The position numbers and the translations under genes were made by a program. The notes under the pieces are model-generated. The model ran no database searches and was not told the origin of the DNA. It worked only from the letters and a program-made list of their open reading frames with translations. Positions 18,185-26,957 of a DNA stretch of 64,000 bases are shown piece by piece (the stretch's first letter is position 1; each line of letters opens with the position of its first letter). The stretch is from [Limnothrix rosea] IAM M-220 (lineage in GTDB: Bacteria > Cyanobacteriota > Cyanobacteriia > Cyanobacteriales > MRBY01), in contig NZ_MRBY01000010.1 in the NCBI RefSeq assembly GCF_001904615.1, positions 52,837 through 116,836 of the forward strand, given 5' to 3'.

Positions 18185-19876
18185 TTAGAAACTAATCGTT
18201 GTTCTTAAAACACCGATAGTAATGGTCTCATTATCATCATTTTGAAGGGGATTAAAAACAGCAATAAAGCCGGGTGTAAGGGCAATATTATCTGTCAGAT
18301 TAAAGCGATAAAATGCTTCAAGATGGTGGGTCGTGCCCGGTTGACCACCCGGATCTGCATTAAGATCACCGCTGGAAACCAAGGATGGAATATTACGACC
18401 AGAGGGCAGATTACTAGAGGTGATTCGAGGGGGTTGACCAAAGAAAATACCGCCCAAGCTGCCTTCTTTGCCAAGATCGGGGAAGGTGAGATAGGTCATC
18501 CAGTTAAAGGTTTCGACATCGCCACCGGCCGTTTGGTATTCCGAAGTGGTGTAGCCTGCCCAGCCGCCGACGTTAAATTTCGGACTCACGCGCCAATCGA
18601 TCGCTAGACCAAAAGCATTTGTGCTGATCGGCGCTCGACCAGATTGAAAATCTTGAATAACAACTTGGTCATCACCAATGCCGGAGGGGCGGGGACTACC
18701 GGATAATGTGCCCCAAGGAGAATAGGAGTTGATGTATTGGAAAGAGAGGTCAAGGTCTCTAGAAGGCGAGGCAACGAGCTGTGTACCAAAGGTTGTGGAA
18801 CCCAGATCGCCGCCGAACAAACCGCCAAAGGTGGCATTGTCAGCCAAATTTGTGGAGTAAAGGGCTTGAAGACTTAGGCTTCTGGCAATTTGCCAGTCAA
18901 AACCAAAACCGCTGCCACTACCGCCAATATTGATCACTGGATTACGCTGGGCAAAGCGAGACAAGGGCCCGTAACCAGCACTCTGAACCCGGTTTGCACC
19001 ACGAAATACATTGGTGGCGCTAATGCCTTCTGTACCGATAATGAGGGCGAGTTTGTCACCTATTAAGTGGCGATAGGTCAGGTCACTAATGCGAATATTG
19101 TTACCGTTATCTGCTTCGTAACCGAGACCGACGTAGGGTTCTAGGGTGCGATTATTGCTGGTTGTGCTACCGGAACCGGCGCTTAAACCTGTGAGTAAAA
19201 TGCTATTTGGACTGAACTGGGTGAACAGGCTCAGTTGGGTATTGGTAATGGTATTAATCTGATCGTCTTCGTTGGTGAGGCGATCGCGGAAGAAACTATA
19301 TTCATTGGCGTTACGACCTTGGATACCAAAAACGGTTTGACCGAATAGTTTTGTCGTTGTCGAAAACTGATGGCTTTCTAGTTCTTCCACTTGACCATCG
19401 AGATCATCGACCCTTGCGCCGAGGGTGGCCAGCTCTGCTTCAAACTCTTGGACTAGGGCACGTAGACGACTAATATCTGCGGCATCAACGTCGGAGCCGC
19501 CGGTGATCAGGCGTTCGATTTGTTGTAAACAGGCATTGAGACCTGCGGCAAATTCGTAACGACTCAGGGGGCGATCGCCACGAAATGTACCATCGGGATA
19601 GCCGACTAGGCAGTTATACTTTTCGACAAGATTACGCAGGGCATCGAAGGCCCAGTCGCTGGGAGCGACATCTCGTAGCTGGAAAACGCTATTGACTTGA
19701 GCTAAACCTGAAGTACTGACCTCAAGGGTTGCTGCTTCTGTGTCAAAGGAGCCATAATTTTCCAGTTTTGCTAGCTGATCGCCAACAGTTTCTGCCTGTA
19801 CCTGTGCTGCAACACTACCGCTGAGCGCGAGAGCCAGTGCCAGCAAAGGCGATTTCAAGCAAAATTTATCATTCAT
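18185..19876 (-). CDS. SLH-domain carbohydrate/iron porin (OprB family)
   Basis: The 563-aa outer-membrane protein has a signal peptide (cleavage near VQAETV). An SLH domain follows (about 65-125: RDVAPSDWAFDALRNLVEKY, then GYPDGTFRGDRPLSRYEFA) that anchors to the peptidoglycan-linked polymer. A coiled coil (about 130-175) precedes a C-terminal OprB-type beta barrel of about 380 residues ending TIGVLRTTISF. This is the standard cyanobacterial major porin layout, and some members take part in iron uptake. Upstream lies 270 bp containing a purine-rich stretch but no clear Fur box. Confidence 0.9.
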   Translation of the reverse strand: MNDKFCLKSPLLALALALSGSVAAQVQAETVGDQLAKLENYGSFDTEAATLEVSTSGLAQVNSVFQLRDVAPSDWAFDALRNLVEKYNCLVGYPDGTFRGDRPLSRYEFAAGLNACLQQIERLITGGSDVDAADISRLRALVQEFEAELATLGARVDDLDGQVEELESHQFSTTTKLFGQTVFGIQGRNANEYSFFRDRLTNEDDQINTITNTQLSLFTQFSPNSILLTGLSAGSGSTTSNNRTLEPYVGLGYEADNGNNIRISDLTYRHLIGDKLALIIGTEGISATNVFRGANRVQSAGYGPLSRFAQRNPVINIGGSGSGFGFDWQIARSLSLQALYSTNLADNATFGGLFGGDLGSTTFGTQLVASPSRDLDLSFQYINSYSPWGTLSGSPRPSGIGDDQVVIQDFQSGRAPISTNAFGLAIDWRVSPKFNVGGWAGYTTSEYQTAGGDVETFNWMTYLTFPDLGKEGSLGGIFFGQPPRITSSNLPSGRNIPSLVSSGDLNADPGGQPGTTHHLEAFYRFNLTDNIALTPGFIAVFNPLQNDDNETITIGVLRTTISF

Positions 19877-20145
19877 TAAAAAACCTCACCACACCAAATG
19901 TTTAGGAAAGAAGAAAATGTTTTGGAGAGAAAGAAACATTGGGTAGACACAGGCGATCGCCCTAGGGGCAATCACTTGATTTAGTCTATTTAGACCAGCA
20001 AGACGGCGCTGAACCGCAAAAGGTTCAAAAAAATAATTGAATTTGATTCCGAAATTCCGTAACGATAACCTGAAGTTATGATTTAGGGGGAGATGTAGCC
20101 TTTTTTTAGGATTTGTAAAGACATATCTCAAAGGGGTCAATTATC

Positions 20146-20649
20146 TTGTTGAAATGCAGCGGATTTCGAAAAATAGCTCTGGCGATCGCCTCGTTCTGTT
20201 TAGCAGGCTGTAGTCGTGCTTTGTTTTACCAACCCCAAATTGCGACGGGGGGCATCAATAGTAACTTTGCGGAAGAATTTCCCAGCTACAGCGGTGACGG
20301 TCGTTTTCTAGCCTTTGCCTCGGAGCGAGACGGACGACGCAATATTTATTTATATGATTTTCAGGAGAATCAATTAGTTAATTTACCCAACCTCAACCGC
20401 CGTGACTCCAGTCAAGATCAACCTTCCCTGAGTGCCGATGGTCGATATCTCGCCTACGTATCCACCGAGCGCGGTAAACCCGATATCTTTGTTTATGATC
20501 GCCAACAACAACGCTCCCAACTATTGACGGCCAATCTGAGGGGCGCAGTGCAACATCCCACCATCCGTGGCGACGGCCAGCAGGTGACTTTCCAAAGTAA
20601 TGACCGTGGCCAGTGGAATTTAATGATTGTTGATGTGACGGGAAATTAA
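20146..20649 (+). CDS. lipoprotein with three PD40 (TolB-like) repeats
   Basis: This 167-aa protein starts at TTG. A lipoprotein signal peptide ends in the lipobox CLAGC (Cys near residue 21). Three PD40 beta-propeller blades follow: SGDGRFLAFASERDGRRNIY, SADGRYLAYVSTERGKPDIF and RGDGQQVTFQSNDRGQWNLM. Such repeats occur in TolB and Tol-Pal-associated proteins. Three blades cannot close a six-blade propeller alone, so it may dimerise or assemble with a partner. It lies 74 bp ahead of the cyclase gene on the same strand and could share its transcript. Confidence 0.75.
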   Translation: MLKCSGFRKIALAIASFCLAGCSRALFYQPQIATGGINSNFAEEFPSYSGDGRFLAFASERDGRRNIYLYDFQENQLVNLPNLNRRDSSQDQPSLSADGRYLAYVSTERGKPDIFVYDRQQQRSQLLTANLRGAVQHPTIRGDGQQVTFQSNDRGQWNLMIVDVTGN

Positions 20650-20723
20650 GGGTTCTCGAATTTTTACGGTATTTTTTATCTTGGTGCGGACAATGGTAAT
20701 TAGTATTAAATATCCGGCAACCC

Positions 20724-22673
20724 ATGGCTCTCAATCGGCATAAAGTCAAACGCTTTTGGCAAAATTATCAAGATAATATTTTGCTGGCGATCGCCCTCAT
20801 TTTACTGACCGGTGTTGTTCTAGAAAGCCGTCGTCGCGGTGGCTTTGAGCAGCTAGAGTTGCAAGTGTATGACCGTATGCTGCGCCAACAGCCTGAACTG
20901 GCTTCCGATGATCGATTGGTGTTGGTGGAAATTAATGAAGAAGATTTACGGCAACAGGAACGTTGGCCCTTTACGGATGAAGTCTATGCCGAAGTGCTCG
21001 AAAATATTCAAGCTGCTGAACCCGCCGTTATTGGTTTAGATGTTTATCGCGATTTTCCCGTAGAACCCGGCTATAGCCGCTTGGTCGAGCAATTTAAAAA
21101 GCCAAATCTCATTGCCATCCGTAATCTTGATGTTTTAACCGGGACACCTGCCCCCCCTGCTGTTGTGCCGGAACAGCAAGGATTTAATGATTTTACCCTT
21201 GACCCCGATGGGGTGTTACGTCGTGCTTTGCTCTATGCAACGGGTTCCGATGGCATGACTTTACCGTCTTTTGCCCTCAGTATTGCCATGCTGTACCTCT
21301 ATGAGGCAGAGGGTATTAGTCCCCAAGCTAGTGAGATTGACCCCCAATATTTGCAGTTGGGCGAAGCGACCTTTTTTCCTCTGGAGACTGACAGTGGTGG
21401 CTATCAGACGGTGGATGCCCGTGGTTATCAAATGTTGTTTCATTACCGTGATCGCTCGTTGATGTTGCCGACTATTACCTTTACCGATGTGTGGCTGAAT
21501 GAATTTGACCCGCAACTGTTGAAGGACAAAATTGTCCTTATTGGTAGTACGGCTCCTAGCCTGAAAGATTTGGTGATTTCGCCGTTTTCCCTTGGTAGTA
21601 GCGAGGGCAGCAAAATGAATGGGGTTGTGGCTCATGCTCAGGTGCTTAGCTATATTCTTGATACTGCTATGGGGGGGCGATCGCAGTTCCGTTTTTGGCA
21701 GGAATGGCAAGAGACTGTGTGGGTTGTGGTTTGGCTGACTAGTGGTGCGGTGATTGGCTGGTGGTTAAGGCATCCTATTGCCATTGTTGGGGGGTTGTTG
21801 TTTGGTATTGTCGGGACTGGGGGGATTGGTTATCTGTTTTTGCAAAATTTTGTTTGGATTCCTGTAGCAGCGCCCATGGTGAGTTTTCTTGTCGCGATGG
21901 GTTTTGTGATCGTCTATCAGTCCTACCAAGATTTCCGCCAGCAGAAAATGGTGATGACTTTGTTGGGGCAGAATACGTCGCCGGCGATCGCCGATGCTTT
22001 GTGGGAGGAGCGTTCAGAACTATTAAACTCTGGACATTTGCCGGGTCGTTCGCTTACGGCCACGATGCTGTTTTTAGATGTGCGGGGTTTTAGTACGATT
22101 TCTGAAACGATGTCGCCTCCGGCGCTATTGGATTGGCTAAATGATGTGCTTGAGATGGTGACCCACGAAGTCCAAAGCCGTAATGGCATTATCAATAAAT
22201 TTACTGGTGATGGGATTGTGGCGATTTTCGGTGTGCCTGTCCCAAGGGAAACGCCGGAAGCGATCGCCCAAGATGCCCAAGCTTGTGTGTCTGCTGCTCT
22301 GGCGATCGCCGAAAAACTAGAACCCATTAATCAAACCTTTAGCGAGAAAAATTTACCCCAAGTGCGTCTGCGCGTGGGCATCTTTACCGGAGAAGTGGTT
22401 GCCGGCAGTTTAGGAGGGAAAGACCGCATGGAGTATGGCGTGATTGGCGATAGTGTGAATACCGCTTCCCGTCTAGAATCCTGCGCGAAAGAACGGCAGC
22501 CCGTCGATTGTCGTATCCTGATCGCCGAAGCAACGGAGCAATATCTCGACCAGAAATTTGATCTAGAGCCTTGGGGGCCTATTCCATTAAAAGGGAAAGT
22601 CGAAGTTGTGCAAGTTTTTCGGGTGCTGACTCCTGCGGAAAAGCCTGTTTCGACAACAGTGACTACTGGTTAA
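20724..22673 (+). CDS. CHASE2-domain adenylate/guanylate cyclase
   Basis: This 649-aa membrane protein has an N-terminal helix (about 18-32), an extracytoplasmic CHASE2 sensor domain (about 45-320), three membrane helices (about 335-400) and a C-terminal class III nucleotide cyclase domain (about 440-620). Metal-binding Asp residues are visible in MLFLDVRGFST and KFTGDGIVAIFG. The transition-state Asn/Arg motif is in VIGDSVNTASRLES. The Lys before FTGDG fits ATP selection, so cAMP is the likelier product, but specificity is inferred. CHASE2 sensors respond to unknown external ligands. Confidence 0.88.
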   Translation: MALNRHKVKRFWQNYQDNILLAIALILLTGVVLESRRRGGFEQLELQVYDRMLRQQPELASDDRLVLVEINEEDLRQQERWPFTDEVYAEVLENIQAAEPAVIGLDVYRDFPVEPGYSRLVEQFKKPNLIAIRNLDVLTGTPAPPAVVPEQQGFNDFTLDPDGVLRRALLYATGSDGMTLPSFALSIAMLYLYEAEGISPQASEIDPQYLQLGEATFFPLETDSGGYQTVDARGYQMLFHYRDRSLMLPTITFTDVWLNEFDPQLLKDKIVLIGSTAPSLKDLVISPFSLGSSEGSKMNGVVAHAQVLSYILDTAMGGRSQFRFWQEWQETVWVVVWLTSGAVIGWWLRHPIAIVGGLLFGIVGTGGIGYLFLQNFVWIPVAAPMVSFLVAMGFVIVYQSYQDFRQQKMVMTLLGQNTSPAIADALWEERSELLNSGHLPGRSLTATMLFLDVRGFSTISETMSPPALLDWLNDVLEMVTHEVQSRNGIINKFTGDGIVAIFGVPVPRETPEAIAQDAQACVSAALAIAEKLEPINQTFSEKNLPQVRLRVGIFTGEVVAGSLGGKDRMEYGVIGDSVNTASRLESCAKERQPVDCRILIAEATEQYLDQKFDLEPWGPIPLKGKVEVVQVFRVLTPAEKPVSTTVTTG

Positions 22674-22758
22674 AAACTTAGAATTTTCTGTTTTTTGATT
22701 GCTTGGCGATCGCCCCAAAATCATCTAGAACAGGGGAATGATTTTGGAATAACCTACG

Positions 22759-22983
22759 AAACGTCAGTTCGGGTTAAGGGGTTATCTGAATGCCTTGAAG
22801 ATACGGAGAAGGGGAGACACGGAGAAGGGGAGACACGGAGAAGGGGAGACACGGAGAACCTACGAAGGTCTGTGTTTTCTGACACCTAGAATCTAGAATT
22901 GTTTAAATGAAAAATCGCCCCATCCCTCGCTCTCCCTTTCGCCGTGTCGTCATTCCAGACCATGCTTAAACCGAACTCAGGTT
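22759..22983 (+). mobile_element. MITE-like element, copy A
   Basis: The left end (acgtcagttcgggttaag) and right end (cttaaaccgaactcaggtt) are imperfect inverted repeats. ACGAA flanks both sides, at 22756 and from 22984, consistent with a target duplication of 4-6 bp. It encodes no transposase. Its interior shares the blocks TATCTGAATGCCTTGAAG, ATCGCCCCATCCCTCGC and GTCGTCATTCCAGA with copy C at 56.66 kb, and related blocks with copy B at 38.41 kb. Confidence 0.7.
22805..22852 (+). repeat. three perfect 16-bp tandem repeats
   Basis: GGAGAAGGGGAGACAC is repeated three times head to tail, with a partial fourth unit. It lies inside MITE copy A, so this copy has expanded relative to copies B and C. 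Confidence 0.9.
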
Positions 22984-23039
22984 ACGAAAATTTACGTGGT
23001 TTGTTGTGTCTTGGAACGTAATGTGATGGGTTCACATCA

Positions 23040-23636
23040 TTAAATTTGAGTTGAATCTTCTGGTTCTGTAGCAAAGGTGATGCTCTCGTAAATCTCAGTT
23101 AATGATGCATCAATGTCAAGGGCTGGAAATTCGGCGATCGCCTCTAAGCCGCTGTAAGTTTGAAATAGCCAAATGTCTTCTTTTTGACGGCGAAAGCATT
23201 CCACTAAATAGGTGTCGGAGTTGATGAGGATATATTCTTGCAGGCTTGGGATACTGCGATAGAATCCAAATTTTTCGCCACGGTCAAAGGATGCGGTGGA
23301 ATCTGATAAGACTTCCATGATCACTTTTGGAGAACGAATATAGTAATTATCTTCATCGTCATTCTCGTTGCAGGCAACAACAAGATCTGGATAGAAAAAA
23401 CGGCGATTGTTTGTGACCGAAACTTTCACATCCGCCATATAGGTTTGGCAAGGTGAACCTCGCAGCTTTCCCCTTAGCAATATTGCAAGATTTAGACTAA
23501 TGGTATTGTGCACTTTGCTAGTGCCAGCCATCGCATAGACTTCACCATCGATATATTCATGTTTAATCCTGCTGTTTTTTTCGAACTCCAGATATTCTTC
23601 TGTGGTCATCCGAGAATGTTCGGTTAGAGCAATCAT
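23040..23636 (-). CDS. Uma2 family endonuclease-fold protein (DUF820)
   Basis: This 198-aa protein starts MIALTEHSRMTTEEYLEFE. It carries the DUF820/Uma2 PD-(D/E)XK signature: EYIDGEVYAMAGTS near residue 28, YPDLVVACNE near 83, and PKVIMEVLSDSTASFDRGEK near 103, whose Asp, Glu and Lys would form the nuclease centre. Uma2 genes are strongly amplified in cyanobacteria and their biological role is unsettled. It lies 57 bp beyond MITE copy A, transcribed toward it. Confidence 0.85.
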   Translation of the reverse strand: MIALTEHSRMTTEEYLEFEKNSRIKHEYIDGEVYAMAGTSKVHNTISLNLAILLRGKLRGSPCQTYMADVKVSVTNNRRFFYPDLVVACNENDDEDNYYIRSPKVIMEVLSDSTASFDRGEKFGFYRSIPSLQEYILINSDTYLVECFRRQKEDIWLFQTYSGLEAIAEFPALDIDASLTEIYESITFATEPEDSTQI

Positions 23637-23753
23637 GTTTTCTCACCCGATATATCGCTCTTCTATTCTATGAGGAATATAGAGGTTGAAGGCATCTCGA
23701 ATATCCAAGGGACGATACCAAAGTAAATAACGGGGAAAGTCTACAGGAATAAA

Positions 23754-25895
23754 TCACTGTTTTACAATCGCCCCAAAATCAGCGAGCACACGGGCATGGT
23801 TGCGAAGTAGACCGAGGAGATTTAGACGATTTGCTTTCACTTCCGGATCTTCTGCCATAACGAGAACGCTGTCTTCCCCATCAAAGAAACGCTCAACTGT
23901 TGGTGCAAGTTCCGTTAAACCATCGACAAGCTTTTGATAGTTGCGTTCTGCCTGAGCCGCTTCAGTGGTGGGCACAAGTTTTACGAGGCCATCATAGAGT
24001 TCTTGCTCAGATTTTTGCTCGAATTTATCGGGATTGACTAGGCTGACTGGATTCAAGCTAGTGGTATCAAGGTCGCCTTTTTTCGCGAGTTTGGCAGAAC
24101 GGTTGACGGTGGGATAAATCTTTTCGAGTTGTCCATCGTTGCGGATACTCTGCAAAAATTCTGCGCGATCGCCGACATCGAGTAAATCAGTTAAAGCCCG
24201 TTCAGTATATTCAGAATCATCACCCAAGACTGCATTTACAAGGTCATAGTCGATGCCTTTTTCGTCTTGGAGGAGGGTTTGAATGCGCTGGATAAAGAAT
24301 TTTTGGAGATTTTCTAAAGGAGATTCCTTATCGGAGTGAGCCGTCACAAAGGCCTTTGCACCTTGGGCTAATAAATCCGCCAAGTTGATACCGAGTTGGG
24401 CATCCCAAGTGACATTAATGACTGCATTGGCCGCCCGACGCAAGGCAAAGGGATCAGACGAGCCTGTGGGTAACATTCCCAAGCCGAAAATACTCACCAA
24501 AGTATCGAGGCGATCGCCCATTCCCACGACCTGACCTGTCAAAGTTTTGGGCATGATATCGTCTGCGCCACGGGGAAGATAATGCTCAAAAATACCTGTG
24601 GCAACTTCTTCCGATTCGCCACTAACCACCGCATATTTTTGACCCATAATTCCCTGCAATTCGGGAAATTCATAGACCATTTGCGTCATCAGATCCGCCT
24701 TACACAACATCGCCGTGCTGGCGATCGCCTCTTTCTCTGCCTCAGAACAATCCAGTTGTTCCGCGATTTGCTGGGACATTTGCATAATGCGGTCTACCTT
24801 TTCGCGCATCGTCCCCAATTCCTTTTGGAAAGTCATGGTTTCCAGCTGGGGTAAATAGGTATCGAGATGGTCGTCGCAGTCGGCTTTATAGAAAAATTGG
24901 CCGTCCGCTAACCTTGCCCGAATCACCCGCTCATTACCCGCTGCAATAATGTCAGCTTTGGCAGGATCGCCATTGGAAATGGTGATAAATTTCGGTAACA
25001 ATTCGGTGGGATTATCAGGATTATTTACCGCGAAATAGCGCTGGTGCGTCACCATCACCGTCGTAATCACTTCAACGGGCAACTCTAAAAATTCTTCCTC
25101 AACATTACCCACCACAGCTGTGGGATATTCCACGAGGTTAATCACTTCATCTAACAAATCTGCGGGAATGTCTGCACTGCCATTAATACTGGCTGCCGCT
25201 TGGGCGATCGCCTTTTCGATGACACCACGGCGTTCTGCTGGGTCAACTTCAACAAAGGCATCCCGCAAGATGGTTTGATAATTTTCTGCACTATCGATCA
25301 CCACATCATTTTTGCAGAGCACGCGGTGACCACGGGATTGGCGACCGGCGGTTAAAGTATCGGAACCAATTGTGATTTCGAGGGGCAAAATTTCCTCATT
25401 CCACAGGGAAACGAGCCACCGCCAAGGGCGGGGAAAACGCAAATCACCATCCGCCCACCGCATAAAGCGACGACCTTCTAAAGCTGTAAACCAGCCTAAA
25501 ACCAACTCTTGTAAAATACCTTTTGTTTCCCGACCAAGGGTTGTTTTCTGGACAAAGACAAAATCACCTTTCGGGGTAGGACGTACTTCCAAATCCTCGA
25601 CAGCAACCCCTTGTTTCCGCGCAAAACCTTCTGCCGCTTTAGTGGGCTGACCCTCTCTGAATGCTGCCGATGCGGGGGGGCCTTTAATTTCTTCTTCGCG
25701 GTCTGCTTGTTTCTCTGGCAAACCCTTGAGCAAAACGGCAAGACGACGGGGCGTACCATAGACCTCAATGGCATTTGGGGTTAGAAACTGCTCACCCAAA
25801 CTCTCGGTCACGCGAGTCTGTAATTGGGCGATCGCCGACGCGACAAAATCAGCGGGAAGCTCTTCTGTACCAACTTCAATGAGGTAAGTTGCCAT
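23754..25895 (-). CDS. glyS: glycyl-tRNA synthetase beta subunit
   Basis: The 713-aa protein starts [20 protein letters not shown], the hallmark GTEELP of the beta subunit of the alpha2beta2 enzyme. [49 protein letters not shown] and [15 protein letters not shown] are all family landmarks. The C-terminal anticodon-binding region ends [11 protein letters not shown]. Length is normal and nothing is missing. The alpha subunit gene (glyQ) is not in the window, which is usual in cyanobacteria. Confidence 0.97.
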   Translation of the reverse strand: MATYLIEVGTEELPADFVASAIAQLQTRVTESLGEQFLTPNAIEVYGTPRRLAVLLKGLPEKQADREEEIKGPPASAAFREGQPTKAAEGFARKQGVAVEDLEVRPTPKGDFVFVQKTTLGRETKGILQELVLGWFTALEGRRFMRWADGDLRFPRPWRWLVSLWNEEILPLEITIGSDTLTAGRQSRGHRVLCKNDVVIDSAENYQTILRDAFVEVDPAERRGVIEKAIAQAAASINGSADIPADLLDEVINLVEYPTAVVGNVEEEFLELPVEVITTVMVTHQRYFAVNNPDNPTELLPKFITISNGDPAKADIIAAGNERVIRARLADGQFFYKADCDDHLDTYLPQLETMTFQKELGTMREKVDRIMQMSQQIAEQLDCSEAEKEAIASTAMLCKADLMTQMVYEFPELQGIMGQKYAVVSGESEEVATGIFEHYLPRGADDIMPKTLTGQVVGMGDRLDTLVSIFGLGMLPTGSSDPFALRRAANAVINVTWDAQLGINLADLLAQGAKAFVTAHSDKESPLENLQKFFIQRIQTLLQDEKGIDYDLVNAVLGDDSEYTERALTDLLDVGDRAEFLQSIRNDGQLEKIYPTVNRSAKLAKKGDLDTTSLNPVSLVNPDKFEQKSEQELYDGLVKLVPTTEAAQAERNYQKLVDGLTELAPTVERFFDGEDSVLVMAEDPEVKANRLNLLGLLRNHARVLADFGAIVKQ

Positions 25896-25989
25896 GGGAA
25901 AGGGAGTAAGGACAATGAAATAACTTTGCTAGTTTACCGTGAACTTCTTGTTAAACCCCAACAATATCTGAGAGTAGGGCGGAAATGAG

Positions 25990-26490
25990 CTATGACTCCA
26001 AAGCTTTACGGGCATCACCAACTGTGATCATGAGCGTCATCGGTTCAATAGGAGATGCCGCAAACCCACAAGCTTCATAGAAATGTTTTGCCTGTTCTGA
26101 AATTGCGTGTACTAAAACTGCTCTGACTCCGGCAATATCAGCAGCTTGTAAAACCCTTAGAATTGCATCTCTCAGTAGTGCTTTTCCTAATCCTTGACCT
26201 TGCCAGTTTTGATCAATTGCTAAGCGTCCAATAATCATGACCGGAATCGGATTCGGCATATTGCGCTTCACTTTTCCCGTTGCTAGTTTCGTGGCGATCG
26301 CCCCTGCTGCTAGACAGTAATAGCCAACTACTTGAGTTTCATCACAAACGACGTAGGTTCGTGAAGCATTCTGTTGCTCATTTTTACTAGCGCGTGTTTT
26401 CAGCCACTGATCTAATGAATCAACCCCAGAACAAAAAGAACTGAGGTCATGGTGAATATTCAGTTTTTCGGGTCGCGATAAATTCCCCAT
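25990..26490 (-). CDS. GNAT-fold toxin, TacT-like acetyltransferase
   Basis: This 166-aa protein starts at ATG 26490 (a TTG lies one codon upstream). The GNAT acetyl-CoA loop is IDQNWQGQGLGKALLRDAI, preceded by VMIIGRLA. FYEACGFAASP near the C terminus holds the usual catalytic-region Tyr. In TacT-type toxins this enzyme acetylates the amino group of aminoacyl-tRNA and blocks translation. Seven bases separate it from the upstream DUF1778 gene, the usual antitoxin-first order, so the pair is read as a type II toxin-antitoxin module. The tRNA target is unknown. Confidence 0.85.
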   Translation of the reverse strand: MGNLSRPEKLNIHHDLSSFCSGVDSLDQWLKTRASKNEQQNASRTYVVCDETQVVGYYCLAAGAIATKLATGKVKRNMPNPIPVMIIGRLAIDQNWQGQGLGKALLRDAILRVLQAADIAGVRAVLVHAISEQAKHFYEACGFAASPIEPMTLMITVGDARKALES

Positions 26491-26497
26491 CAAGACA

Positions 26498-26797
26498 TTA
26501 ATCCCAAGGCGCTGGCGTGTTTAATAATTTTTCCAGTTTAGGGTTGGGGACTGGCGGTGCATCGAGGCGATCGCAGAACTCTTGATATTGAGCCTCATCA
26601 AGCGTAAAAAAAACTTGATCTAACAAAACTTCCTGAGCCTTCTGACAAGCAGATTCCAACATAAATTCAGAGCGATTTTTACCTAATGCCCTTGCAGCTC
26701 GGTCAATGAGATCTTTTTGGGACTGATCTGCCCGTAAATCTATTTTTGTTTTGCGTGGTGATATTGAGTCAGTCAAAGATGATGCTTGTGTACTCAT
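26498..26797 (-). CDS. DUF1778 antitoxin, TacA-like
   Basis: The 99-aa protein has an N-terminal ribbon-helix-helix region (KTKIDLRADQSQKDLIDRA, residues about 16-34), followed by AARALGKNRSEFMLESA. This is the DUF1778 DNA-binding domain. The C-terminal tail PNPKLEKLLNTPAPWD is the kind of extension that wraps the acetyltransferase toxin in known TacAT complexes. It is transcribed first, immediately ahead of the toxin. A palindrome between its promoter boxes is a likely autoregulatory operator. Confidence 0.85.
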   Translation of the reverse strand: MSTQASSLTDSISPRKTKIDLRADQSQKDLIDRAARALGKNRSEFMLESACQKAQEVLLDQVFFTLDEAQYQEFCDRLDAPPVPNPKLEKLLNTPAPWD

Positions 26798-26836
26798 GGT
26801 TTTGATGGTGTTGCATTTATCTTTGTTGATGCCCTT

Positions 26837-26864
26837 ATTATACTGTCTGTCATGACAATGTCAC
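26837..26864 (-). promoter_or_regulatory. toxin-antitoxin promoter with palindromic operator
   Basis: On the minus strand GTGACA (26859-26864) and a perfect TATAAT (26837-26842) are 16 bp apart. The 10-bp palindrome TGTCATGACA (26848-26857) sits between them, where an RHH antitoxin would block RNA polymerase. The boxes lie about 40 bp upstream of the antitoxin start. Confidence 0.65.
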
Positions 26865-26957
26865 TACAAATGTGGCGGCGTTTCTATTTTCTAAACCTAG
26901 CTTCTACTCACAAATTGCCTTGATAGCCTAGGAATAAGTTGATAGAGGACAAAGGTT

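Noticed and set aside
19886..20140. 84-aa leftward ORF upstream of the porin
   Set aside because: It lies in the porin promoter region and has no family resemblance.
22695..22889. 64-aa ORF with Gly-Glu-Arg-Arg repeats
   Set aside because: It covers the 16-bp tandem repeats inside MITE copy A and has no coding signature.
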